From Pseudaeromonas sp041441555 (lineage in GTDB: Bacteria; Pseudomonadota; Gammaproteobacteria; Enterobacterales; Aeromonadaceae): a DNA stretch of 13,565 bases. Below are positions 7,150-13,514 of this stretch, one piece after another. The stretch's first letter is position 1; each line of letters starts with the position of its first letter. The position numbers were made by a program, and so were the translations under genes. The notes beneath the pieces are model-generated. The model saw only the letters and a program-made list of their open reading frames with translations. It had not been told where the DNA came from and did no database searches. Location: contig JASDSW010000065.1 in assembly GCA_041441555.1 (NCBI GenBank), positions 1 to 13,565 on the forward strand, given 5' to 3'.

Positions 7150-7186
7150 ATAGCTTAACGCTATTGAGACAATATCAATAAACGAT
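7150..7186. promoter_or_regulatory. OxyR binding site, four-element
   Basis: The plus strand reads ATAG-7 nt-CTAT-7 nt-ATAT-7 nt-CGAT (7150-7153, 7161-7164, 7172-7175, 7183-7186). The established OxyR consensus is ATAG-n7-CTAT-n7-ATAG-n7-CTAT. Spacing is exact throughout and 14 of 16 positions match. The site covers the likely oxyR -10 and ends at the likely -35 of the peroxiredoxin gene. This suits repression of oxyR and class-I activation of the peroxiredoxin. Binding is inferred, not shown. Confidence 0.82.
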
Positions 7187-7198
7187 TGGAACTATCAA
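7171..7198 (-). promoter_or_regulatory. Putative oxyR promoter
   Basis: On the minus strand TTGATA (7193-7198; 5 of 6) and GATATT (7171-7176; 4 of 6) are 16 bp apart. The -10 lies within the OxyR site, as expected for negative autoregulation. Confidence 0.45.
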
Positions 7199-7215
7199 TC
7201 ATTCTCGACCATTAT
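7186..7215 (+). promoter_or_regulatory. Putative peroxiredoxin-glutaredoxin promoter
   Basis: TTGGAA (7186-7191; 4 of 6) and CATTAT (7210-7215; 4 of 6) are 18 bp apart. The poor hexamers and an OxyR site ending at the -35 fit an activator-dependent promoter. Confidence 0.4.
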
Positions 7216-7294
7216 GAATCCATCGACGGGGCAACGAGCTGCTCCGCCACTCAACAAACCTGCAACTACGACTCATGTTTCAAGGAGATACACC

Positions 7295-8026
7295 ATGTCC
7301 CAGAACTTCGAAGGCAAAAAGGTTCCTAACGTTACGTTCCGCACTCGTCAGGGCGACCAGTGGGTTGATGTCACCACCGAACAACTGTTCGCCGGCAAGA
7401 CGGTCATCGTCTTCTCGCTGCCGGGCGCCTTCACCCCGACCTGCTCTTCCAGCCACCTGCCGCGTTACAACGAGCTGCAACCGGCCTTCAAGAAGCTGGG
7501 CGTCGACGACATCCTGTGCGTCTCGGTCAACGATACATTCGTGATGAATGCCTGGAAGGATGACCAGAAGGCCGACAAGATCACCTTCATTCCCGATGGC
7601 AACGGCGAGTTCACCGCTGGCATGGGCCAACTGGTCGAAAAAGAAGATCTGGGCTTTGGCAAGCGCTCCTGGCGTTACTCCATGCTGGTGAAGGATGGCG
7701 TGGTCGAGAAGATGTTCATCGAACCGAACGAGCCAGGTGATCCCTTCAAGGTTTCAGATGCCGACACCATGCTCAAGTACCTGGACCCCAGCGTCAAAGT
7801 GCAGGAGTCGGTCGCCCTGTTCACCAAGCCGGGCTGCCCATACTGCGCCAAGGCCAAGCAGTTGCTGATCGACCGCGGCATCCAGTATGAAGAGATCATC
7901 CTGGGTAAGGATGCGACCACTGTCTCCCTGCGCGCCGTCACCGGCCGCACCAGCGTGCCGCAAGTCTTCATCGGCGGAAAGCACATCGGTGGCAGCGACG
8001 ATCTGGAAGCCTACTTCGCCAAATGA
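7295..8026 (+). CDS. Peroxiredoxin-glutaredoxin hybrid (glutathione-dependent peroxidase)
   Basis: This fusion reduces H2O2 and organic hydroperoxides using glutathione, which its own glutaredoxin domain relays. The 243-residue protein matches the length of the Haemophilus influenzae hybrid Prx5. The N-terminal Prx5-type domain (1 to about 165) carries PGAFTPTCSSSHLP with peroxidatic Cys50. The C-terminal glutaredoxin domain (about 170-243) has the Cys181-Pro-Tyr-Cys184 active site, the cis-proline motif TSVPQVFIGG and the glutathione-binding GGSDDLEAY. The start at 7295 has AAGGAG at correct spacing and matches the family N-terminus; frames starting at 7214 are unsupported. It is divergent from oxyR with an OxyR site between, so it is very probably peroxide-induced. 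It ends at the terminator 8081-8106. Confidence 0.96.
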   Translation: MSQNFEGKKVPNVTFRTRQGDQWVDVTTEQLFAGKTVIVFSLPGAFTPTCSSSHLPRYNELQPAFKKLGVDDILCVSVNDTFVMNAWKDDQKADKITFIPDGNGEFTAGMGQLVEKEDLGFGKRSWRYSMLVKDGVVEKMFIEPNEPGDPFKVSDADTMLKYLDPSVKVQESVALFTKPGCPYCAKAKQLLIDRGIQYEEIILGKDATTVSLRAVTGRTSVPQVFIGGKHIGGSDDLEAYFAK

Positions 8027-8080
8027 GTAACCCCGCGGTAGCCTGCCTCTGCCGGCTGCCGCCCCATCAGTGCCGTCTTT

Positions 8081-8106
8081 GTGGGAAGCCCTCTTCCCAC
8101 TTTTTT
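8081..8106 (+). terminator. Rho-independent terminator after the peroxiredoxin-glutaredoxin gene
   Basis: A perfect 8-bp stem GTGGGAAG / CTTCCCAC (8081-8088 with 8093-8100) with a CCCT loop is followed by six T residues. It separates this gene from the flavoprotein gene downstream. Confidence 0.95.
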
Positions 8107-8189
8107 GGTCGAGCACTACAAGCCGCTTGCCCCAGCGGGGAACCCAGTCGGCTTTTACTGATTGATCAAGCAAGTTTTAAGGAGTGAGC

Positions 8190-9638
8190 ATGAAGAAGAT
8201 CCAAGTTGATGTCGCCGTGATTGGTGGTGGAACCGCCGGGCTCGGCGCCTATCGTGCCGCCAAGGCCCATACCCCGAGCGTGGTGCTGATCGAAGGTGGC
8301 CCATTCGGCACTACCTGTGCCCGCGTCGGTTGCATGCCCTCCAAGTTGCTGATTGCCGCCGCCGAAGCCGTCCATCACATCCACCAGGCCCCCGGCTTTG
8401 GGGTGCATCCGCAGGGCGAGATCCATATCGATGGTCGCGAGGTGATGGCCCGCGTCAAGCGTGAACGCGACCGCTTCGTCGGCTTCGTGCTCGAGGGGGT
8501 CGACTCGATCCCGGCCGAGGAGAAGATCCAGGGCTATGCCCGCTTTGTGGATCCCCACACTCTGATGGTCGATGACCACACCGAGATCCAGGCCAAGCGC
8601 ATCGTCATCGCCACCGGCTCGCGTCCCAGCTGGCCTGCCGCCTGGAACGAGCTCGGTGACCGTCTGATCATCAATGACGACCTGTTCGAGTGGGACGATC
8701 TGCCCGGCTCGGTAGCAGTCTTCGGCCCGGGCGTCATTGGCCTGGAGCTGGGGCAAGCTCTGCACCGCCTCGGCGTTCGAGTCATCATGTTCGGCATGGG
8801 GGGGCTGGTAGGGCCGCTGACCGATGAGGCGATCCGCAACTACGCCGCCAAGACAATCAACGAAGAGTTCTATCTGGATGCCGATGCCAGGGTGGAGCAG
8901 ATGTTCCGCGATGGCGACCAGGTTCGCATCCGTTATCTGGACAAGGCGGGTCAACAGCAAGAGATCAGCGTGGATTACGTACTGGCCGCCACCGGGCGGC
9001 GCGCCAACGTTGACAAGTTGGATATCGAAAACAGCGGCGTCGAACTCGACAACCGCGGCATCCCGCTTGCCGATCGCTTCACCCTGCAGACCAGCGTGCC
9101 GCACCTGTTCATCGCCGGCGATGCCAGCAATCAGTTGCCGCTGCTGCACGAAGCCGCCGATCAGGGTCGCATCGCCGGGGATAATGCCGGACGCTTCCCG
9201 GATATCCGCGCCGGCCTGCGCCGCTCGGCCATTTCGGTGGTCTTCTCCGACCCGCAGATCGCCATGGTCGGTAGCACGCTGCGCGAGCTGAACCAGAAAT
9301 ACAGCAGCTGCGGTTGCTTTGAAATCGGCGAGGTCAGCTTCGAAGATCAGGGGCGTTCCCGCGTCATGCTGCGCAACAAGGGGTTACTGCATGTCTACGG
9401 CGAACACGGCACCGGCCGCTTCCTCGGCGCCGAGATGATGGGGCCAAACGTCGAGCACATCGCCCACCTGCTGGCCTGGGCCCACCAGCAGCAGATGACC
9501 ATCAGCCAGATGCTGGACATGCCGTTCTACCATCCGGTGATTGAAGAGGGGTTGCGCACCGCCCTGCGCGATCTGAATGCCAAGCTGCATCTGGGCCCCG
9601 AGATGGTCAAGCGCTGCCTCGATTGCCCGGGCGTTTAA
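8190..9638 (+). CDS. Dihydrolipoamide-dehydrogenase-like flavoprotein (class I disulfide oxidoreductase)
   Basis: Predicted FAD enzyme that moves electrons from NAD(P)H to a disulfide; the substrate is not evident. The 482-residue protein has the FAD motif GGGTAG (12-17), redox pair Cys43-ARVG-Cys48, a second Rossmann motif GPGVIG (179-184), the FAD motif LFIAGDAS, and the interface dyad His448/Glu453 in HPVIEEG. The acidic residue that usually marks NAD preference after the second Rossmann strand is not evident (Met200-Phe201-Gly202). A second CxxC, Cys476/Cys479, lies four residues from the C-terminus. TAAGGAG sets the ATG at 8190; the in-frame GTG at 8184 would be too close. No lipoyl enzyme gene is nearby, so a role in pyruvate dehydrogenase is unlikely. 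I recall the same gene beside oxyR in Vibrio, which suggests peroxide or thiol metabolism. Confidence 0.9.
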   Translation: MKKIQVDVAVIGGGTAGLGAYRAAKAHTPSVVLIEGGPFGTTCARVGCMPSKLLIAAAEAVHHIHQAPGFGVHPQGEIHIDGREVMARVKRERDRFVGFVLEGVDSIPAEEKIQGYARFVDPHTLMVDDHTEIQAKRIVIATGSRPSWPAAWNELGDRLIINDDLFEWDDLPGSVAVFGPGVIGLELGQALHRLGVRVIMFGMGGLVGPLTDEAIRNYAAKTINEEFYLDADARVEQMFRDGDQVRIRYLDKAGQQQEISVDYVLAATGRRANVDKLDIENSGVELDNRGIPLADRFTLQTSVPHLFIAGDASNQLPLLHEAADQGRIAGDNAGRFPDIRAGLRRSAISVVFSDPQIAMVGSTLRELNQKYSSCGCFEIGEVSFEDQGRSRVMLRNKGLLHVYGEHGTGRFLGAEMMGPNVEHIAHLLAWAHQQQMTISQMLDMPFYHPVIEEGLRTALRDLNAKLHLGPEMVKRCLDCPGV

Positions 9639-9659
9639 CCGGCCCACTCCACAAGGTAA

Positions 9660-9700
9660 ACCCAAGAGCCCACAGGCAACCCGCTTGTGGGCTCTTGGGT
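9660..9700. terminator. Long perfect hairpin between convergent genes
   Basis: A 15-bp perfect stem (9660-9674 with 9686-9700; CCCAAGAGCCCACA arm) has an 11-nt loop. It lies 21 bp after the flavoprotein stop and 18 bp after the stop of the opposing gene. No T run follows on the plus strand, and only TTTACC on the minus strand. It is most simply a bidirectional transcription barrier or RNA 3'-end protector. Confidence 0.65.
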
Positions 9701-9718
9701 GTGTCCGTCCAGAAACCA

Positions 9719-10237
9719 CTAGGGTTTGCGGACCGGTTGCGGGGCCTGGGCGCAGACCCGATCCCGCTCGGCGCGCAGCTGCGGATCGTCCGAGAGCATG
9801 GCTTTAAATTGCAACCGATGACAATCCCGGCGCCCCTGCTGCAGATCGACGCTCGGACGCGCGGCCAAAGCGCTCGGCTCGGCGGCCGAGACCGCGGGTG
9901 TCGGCGAGTCATCCCGGGGTTGGGCGGCCGCACAGTACATGGCTCGCTGTGGCGACTCGTCCGTCTCGGCGCCGGCGGAGCTTAGCTGCTGGCAACTGGC
10001 CGCAAACATCGACTGCGCCTGCCGGCGGCAGAGCGCCAAGTCGGTTTGTCCTTGCCGGTCGGCACAGATGGAGTCCGGCTGAATGCGCCAGTATTGATGC
10101 ACAAACTGGATGGTGCGCCCCTGATACTCCACCTGCTGTTGTTCCGGCTGGTGATTCAATCCGGCATCCACCTGAGAGCGCAACTGTTGTGCCATAAATT
10201 CGGTGAAGGAGCTTAGCAAGAGCAGAGTTGGCAGCAT
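9719..10237 (-). CDS. Unrecognised, probably exported protein with six cysteines
   Basis: I do not recognise this 172-residue protein. It starts MLPTLLLLSSFTEFMAQQ, a short hydrophobic run that may be a weak signal peptide or anchor, though it lacks the usual positive n-region. The rest is polar, rich in Gln, Arg and Ala, with a low-complexity Ala/Ser/Pro stretch around 110-130. Cysteines are at 58, 70, 82, 102, 139 and 162, the first three spaced exactly 12 apart. The even number suggests three disulfides and an oxidising compartment such as the periplasm. The start is set by GGAGAG five bases before the ATG at 10237; a longer frame to 10417 only antisense-reads the neighbour. It lies 47 bp after the lipoprotein gene, probably in one operon. 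Confidence 0.75.
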   Translation of the reverse strand: MLPTLLLLSSFTEFMAQQLRSQVDAGLNHQPEQQQVEYQGRTIQFVHQYWRIQPDSICADRQGQTDLALCRRQAQSMFAASCQQLSSAGAETDESPQRAMYCAAAQPRDDSPTPAVSAAEPSALAARPSVDLQQGRRDCHRLQFKAMLSDDPQLRAERDRVCAQAPQPVRKP

Positions 10238-10284
10238 GGCGACTCTCCAATGGCAACCGACCGCGGCCCATGAGGCCCTTCGAT

Positions 10285-10701
10285 TCAGCGCACGACGTTC
10301 AGGTGCAGGGTGTAGTAGTTGGCGACATCCTCTGCGCCCTCGGTGGGGCGATAGGCCAGCGTCAACAGCCCCCGCCCCGTCTGCTGCGCGGCAAACTGCA
10401 AGTGCTGCATGCCACACACCTCGCTCTTGGGGGCTGGCTCAAAGCTGCTGGCCTGCTTTCTGATCAGATTGGCCGGCGCCTTCTCCACCTGCCACTGATA
10501 GCCCGACTGCGGCGAACCAGGCAGAGCCAGGGCGACCTGCTGCCCGACCTTGAGTGTCACACTGCCACCATTTTGTGCCATGGTCAGCTCTTGACCGCTC
10601 AGGCGCGGTGCCGCCGCCTGCCGGGAGGGCTCCTGGACCTGCTGACAACCACTCAGGCCCCCCAGCAGCACCAGGGCGCCGAGCCATGAAAAAACACGCA
10701 T
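10285..10701 (-). CDS. Chagasin-like (I42) protease-inhibitor lipoprotein
   Basis: The 138-residue product is an outer-membrane or periplasmic lipoprotein with a domain resembling the chagasin family (Inhibitor_I42), whose members block papain-like cysteine proteases. A signal peptide ends in the lipobox L16-S17-G18-C19, with Gln rather than Asp following the Cys, favouring outer-membrane sorting. The domain shows VTLKVGQQVALALPGSPQSG with SPQSGY (63-68) at the place of the family's NPTTGY loop. A second loop lies around Cys96-Gly, and LAYRPTEG (116-123) corresponds to the RPW loop. AAGGA precedes the ATG. It is followed 47 bp later by the six-cysteine protein. The inhibitory role is inferred from the fold motifs; the target protease is unknown. 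Confidence 0.82.
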   Translation of the reverse strand: MRVFSWLGALVLLGGLSGCQQVQEPSRQAAAPRLSGQELTMAQNGGSVTLKVGQQVALALPGSPQSGYQWQVEKAPANLIRKQASSFEPAPKSEVCGMQHLQFAAQQTGRGLLTLAYRPTEGAEDVANYYTLHLNVVR

Positions 10702-10844
10702 CGTTCAAGATCCTTCTCATCGTCTGCCCGAGCGCGGGCCACTCTTACCGCTCATGCTACTGCCTGCATCATTTCTTGTCATGATCGCCGTCGCCAAGCC
10801 GCGACCTGCCAAGCGCCGTCGCGCAGTGAGCAGACGTGCTTTTT

Positions 10845-10873
10845 TTGGCTTTGCCAGACGATCTCGTTATCAT
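10845..10873 (+). promoter_or_regulatory. Putative sigma70 promoter of rdgB-hemW
   Basis: TTGGCT (10845-10850; 4 of 6) and TATCAT (10868-10873; 5 of 6) are spaced 17 bp apart, about 30 bp upstream of the rdgB start. Confidence 0.5.
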
Positions 10874-10903
10874 TGCCGCCATCTATCGTAGGGAGTAAGC
10901 AAG

Positions 10904-11500
10904 ATGAACAGATTGGTGTTGGCCACCGGGAACAAGAAGAAGGTGGCCGAGCTCAATGCCATGCTCGCAGGAATGGATTTCAAGGTGATGCCCCAGAGTG
11001 ACTTCCTGGTGGAGAGCGTCCCCGAGACCGGCACCACCTTCGTCGAGAACGCCATCATCAAGGCGCGTCATGCCGCTCGCATCACCGGGCTGCCCGCCAT
11101 CGCCGACGACTCGGGTCTCGAAGTCGATGCCTTGCGGGGCGCTCCGGGCGTCTACTCATCCCGCTTTGCCGGGGATGATGCCAGCGACGAGGATAATCTG
11201 ACCAAACTGCTCGAGGAGCTCTCCTTTCTGCCCCCGGTGCTGCGAACTGCTCGTTTCTGGTGTGTGCTGGTCTTCATGCGACATGCCGATGACCCGACCC
11301 CCATCATCTGTCAGGCCAGTTGGGAAGGGCACATAGTCACCGAACCCAAGGGAGAAAATGGCTTTGGCTATGACCCCGTCTTCTTCGTTCCGGAAACCGC
11401 CTGCACCGCCGCCGAACTGCCCGCCGAGCAGAAGAATCAGCTCAGCCATCGCGCCAAGGCGCTCAAGCTGCTGATCACCCAGTTGCAGGAGATCTACTAA
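10904..11500 (+). CDS. rdgB: dITP/XTP pyrophosphatase (RdgB/Ham1)
   Basis: RdgB hydrolyses non-canonical purine triphosphates (dITP, XTP, ITP) to monophosphate and pyrophosphate, keeping deaminated bases out of DNA and RNA. The 198-residue protein has the expected length. It shows the family motifs in order: T8-G9-N10 near the N-terminus, then FVENAIIKARHA. The metal-binding ADDSGLEVDAL (D68, D69) follows, then GFGYDP (153-158) in the substrate pocket and SHR (181-183). AGGGAG precedes the ATG. hemW follows after 2 bp, a pairing common in gammaproteobacteria, so the two are almost certainly co-transcribed. Confidence 0.97.
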   Translation: MNRLVLATGNKKKVAELNAMLAGMDFKVMPQSDFLVESVPETGTTFVENAIIKARHAARITGLPAIADDSGLEVDALRGAPGVYSSRFAGDDASDEDNLTKLLEELSFLPPVLRTARFWCVLVFMRHADDPTPIICQASWEGHIVTEPKGENGFGYDPVFFVPETACTAAELPAEQKNQLSHRAKALKLLITQLQEIY

Positions 11501-11502
11501 GC

Positions 11503-12663
11503 GTGTCCGCGCCATCGACTCTGCAACTGCCGCCGCTGGCGCTGTATGTCCATATCCCTTGGTGCGTGCAGAAGTGCCCCTATTGCGACTTCAACTCCCA
11601 CGCCCAGAAGCAGGCGATCCCGGAAGCCGAGTATGTGTCGGCCCTGCTCGAGGACCTGAGTGCCGATCTGGCCGACGTGGCCGGGCGGAAGCTCGATTCA
11701 ATCTTCATCGGCGGAGGCACGCCAAGCCTCTTCTCGGCCCAGGCCATCGAGCGCCTCCTGAGCGGGATCCGCGCGCGCATTCCCTTCGCCGATGACATCG
11801 AGATCACGCTGGAGGCCAATCCGGGCACCGTCGAAGCCGGTCGCTTCGCCGGCTACCAGGCCGCCGGGGTCAATCGCATCAGCATCGGTGTGCAGAGTTT
11901 CGACCCGCAGCATCTACAGAAGTTGGGTCGCATCCACGATCCGGAGCAGGCGCGCGCCGCCGCACGACAAGCCGCCGGCTTGGGTCTGCGGAGTTTCAAC
12001 CTGGATCTGATGCACGGATTGCCGGGGCAGAGCCTGGAGCAGGCCCTGGACGATCTGCGCCAGGCCATCGCCCTGGCTCCCCCGCACCTATCCTGGTATC
12101 AACTGACCATCGAGCCCAACACCGCCTTTGGTGCCCGCCCACCGCGCCTGCCCGAAGATGACACCCTGTGGGAGATCCAGGAGCGGGGGCATGCCCTACT
12201 CGAAGCCGCTGGCTACCGACAGTATGAGATTTCGGCCTACGCCAAACCGGGCTTCGAGTGCCAGCACAATCTCAACTACTGGCGCTTTGGCGACTATCTG
12301 GGGATCGGTTGCGGCGCCCACGGCAAGCTGAGCGATCCGCACAGCGGCACCATCCACCGCACGGTCAAGATCAAGCACCCCAAGGGGTATCTGGATCCGA
12401 CCCGGCCCTATCTCGACGAGCGCTGGCAGGTACCGCCAGAAGAGAGACCCTTCGAATATTTCATGAACCGATTCCGCCTGTTTGAACCCTGCCCCAAGCA
12501 GGAGTTCATGGCTCGCACCGGGTTGCAGCTGACACAGATCGCCCCCCTGCTGCAAGCCGCCATCCGCAAGGAGCTGCTCTCGGATGACGGAGATGTTTGG
12601 CAGGTCACTGAATTGGGACACCGTTACCTGAATGTCTTGCTCGAAGGCTTCATGGAGCCCTAA
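11503..12663 (+). CDS. hemW: Radical-SAM heme-trafficking protein HemW
   Basis: HemW resembles oxygen-independent coproporphyrinogen III oxidase (HemN) but is regarded as a heme chaperone. The 386-residue product carries the radical-SAM cluster motif Cys21-x3-Cys25-x2-Cys28 in HIPWCVQKCPYCDFNSH. It lacks the fourth nearby Cys typical of true HemN. FIGGGTPSL, EANPGTVE, GVNRISIGVQSF and HNLNYWRFGDYLGIGCGAHG follow as in E. coli HemW. The C-terminal HemN domain contains PFEYFMNRFRLFE. The start is a GTG two bases after the rdgB stop, with AGGAG inside the end of rdgB 11 nt upstream. This arrangement favours translational coupling. No ATG fits better, since the conserved LALYVHIPW begins only about 12 residues in. 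Confidence 0.95.
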   Translation: MSAPSTLQLPPLALYVHIPWCVQKCPYCDFNSHAQKQAIPEAEYVSALLEDLSADLADVAGRKLDSIFIGGGTPSLFSAQAIERLLSGIRARIPFADDIEITLEANPGTVEAGRFAGYQAAGVNRISIGVQSFDPQHLQKLGRIHDPEQARAAARQAAGLGLRSFNLDLMHGLPGQSLEQALDDLRQAIALAPPHLSWYQLTIEPNTAFGARPPRLPEDDTLWEIQERGHALLEAAGYRQYEISAYAKPGFECQHNLNYWRFGDYLGIGCGAHGKLSDPHSGTIHRTVKIKHPKGYLDPTRPYLDERWQVPPEERPFEYFMNRFRLFEPCPKQEFMARTGLQLTQIAPLLQAAIRKELLSDDGDVWQVTELGHRYLNVLLEGFMEP

Positions 12664-12716
12664 AGTGCAGCACCCTGTTCGTCAGCACGGCCCTGTGCAC
12701 AAAAACGAACAACAAA

Positions 12717-12746
12717 TAGGCAAATGAACCTGGCACCGCTTGCCTA
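12717..12746. repeat. Inverted repeat TAGGCAA / TTGCCTA, possible operator
   Basis: TAGGCAA (12717-12723) and its exact complement TTGCCTA (12740-12746) flank 16 bp. The right arm overlaps the putative -35 of the peroxiredoxin-like gene. It could be a regulator site. No known regulator is recognised. Confidence 0.35.
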
Positions 12747-12768
12747 CACAAGATATGCCCACAATACT
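12740..12768 (+). promoter_or_regulatory. Putative promoter of the peroxiredoxin-like gene
   Basis: TTGCCT (12740-12745; 4 of 6) and AATACT (12763-12768; 4 of 6) are 17 bp apart. Weak, but the best candidate in the 152-bp gap after hemW. Confidence 0.35.
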
Positions 12769-12790
12769 GATAGACAACACAACGAATAGT

Positions 12791-12804
12791 GCCACGGACG
12801 TGGC
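12791..12804. repeat. Short perfect inverted repeat before the ribosome binding site
   Basis: GCCACG (12791-12796) and CGTGGC (12799-12804) are separated by GA and lie directly against the AGGAG (12805-12809) of the peroxiredoxin-like gene. The two-base loop is too tight for a full RNA hairpin, so a protein-binding palindrome is at least as likely. Confidence 0.45.
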
Positions 12805-12815
12805 AGGAGCAGCGA

Positions 12816-13472
12816 ATGGCTTTACAAACCGAACTCGCGGCACAACGCGCCTGGCGCGCAGCCCATTTTCCGCCGGATATCCGCCAGGCGATGGAGCTCT
12901 CCTTTGCCAGTTTGAAGCGTGCCGGGTGGACCGATAATGCCCTGCGGGTCGGTGATCCATTTCCTGCCCTCGAGTTGACCGATGGCAGCGGCGCTCGCTT
13001 TTCCCTGACACGCATTCTGGGACGCAGTCCGGTCATAGTATCGTTCTTCTGTGGACACTGGTCCCCCTACTGCAACCTGGAGCTGCGCGCCTTCAATGCT
13101 CTGCTCCCCAAGATCCAGGCGCTGGGTGCCCGCTTCATCCCGGTGGTCGGCCAGGATGCCGATCTCAATTTTTCCACCCAACGTTGCAATCGCCTCAGTT
13201 ACACCCTGTTTAGCGACCCGCAATTGACGGCAGCCCGCACCTGTGGCCTGGTCATGACCCTGCCCGAGGTGATGACCGACGCGATGGAGCAGTTGGGCAT
13301 CGACCTGCCCGGTTATGCTCATGGCTGCCCCTATGAGATGTCGATGCCGGCCAGCTACCTGATCGATAAACAGGGCAAGATCGTCTATGCCTTCGTCGAT
13401 GAAGACTTCCGCCACCGGGCCGAGCCCGAGGCGCTGCTCAACGCCTTGCAGCTTCTGCAACCGGTCTGCTGA
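12816..13472 (+). CDS. AhpC/TSA-type peroxiredoxin-like protein with Cys-to-Ser change
   Basis: The 218-residue protein has the thioredoxin-fold layout of the peroxiredoxin-like family (AhpC/TSA). A helical N-terminus (1-40) precedes RVGDPFPALELTDGSG, the strand PVIVSFF, the active-site loop, then FIPVVGQDAD and a C-terminal PASYLIDKQGKIVYAFVDED. Members normally carry GGWCPYCNLELRA, with the first Cys peroxidatic; here it reads CGHWSPYCNLELRA. Ser83 replaces that Cys, Cys86 remains, and an extra Cys79 lies four residues earlier. Peroxidase activity by the usual route is therefore doubtful. The chosen ATG has AGGAG at 6-nt spacing; an upstream in-frame GTG at 12789 lacks support. No signal peptide. 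It lies 152 bp after hemW, probably with its own promoter, and ends at a strong terminator. Confidence 0.9.
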   Translation: MALQTELAAQRAWRAAHFPPDIRQAMELSFASLKRAGWTDNALRVGDPFPALELTDGSGARFSLTRILGRSPVIVSFFCGHWSPYCNLELRAFNALLPKIQALGARFIPVVGQDADLNFSTQRCNRLSYTLFSDPQLTAARTCGLVMTLPEVMTDAMEQLGIDLPGYAHGCPYEMSMPASYLIDKQGKIVYAFVDEDFRHRAEPEALLNALQLLQPVC

Positions 13473-13478
13473 ATGACC

Positions 13479-13510
13479 AAAAAAATCCCGCCGGTTGACG
13501 GGATTTTTTT
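13479..13510. terminator. Bidirectional rho-independent terminator
   Basis: The run of seven A, TCCCG, an 8-nt loop, CGGGA and seven T makes a hairpin with T tracts on both strands. It lies 7 bp past the peroxiredoxin-like stop and 4 bp past the stop of the opposing partial gene, serving both. Confidence 0.93.
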
Positions 13511-13514
13511 AGGT

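Noticed and set aside
7214..7294. Longer N-terminus for the peroxiredoxin-glutaredoxin protein
   Set aside because: The added residues do not resemble the family, and the ATG at 7295 has AAGGAG at the right distance.
8166..9149. Open frame of 327 codons on the minus strand
   Set aside because: Antisense to the flavoprotein gene, whose redox and Rossmann motifs fix the coding strand. No ribosome binding site or recognisable domain.
10238..10417. N-terminal extension of the six-cysteine protein gene to 10417
   Set aside because: It would overlap the lipoprotein gene in another frame. The ATG at 10237 has a GGAGAG ribosome binding site and begins a hydrophobic leader, so the shorter start is preferred.
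12664..12716. Possible terminator after hemW formed by two GTGCA-type arms
   Set aside because: Only about five base pairs, a long loop and no T tract; not supportable as a terminator.
12770..12790. Two ATAG elements before the peroxiredoxin-like gene, considered as an OxyR site
   Set aside because: They are 12 bp apart with no intervening CTAT, so spacing and content do not fit the OxyR consensus.
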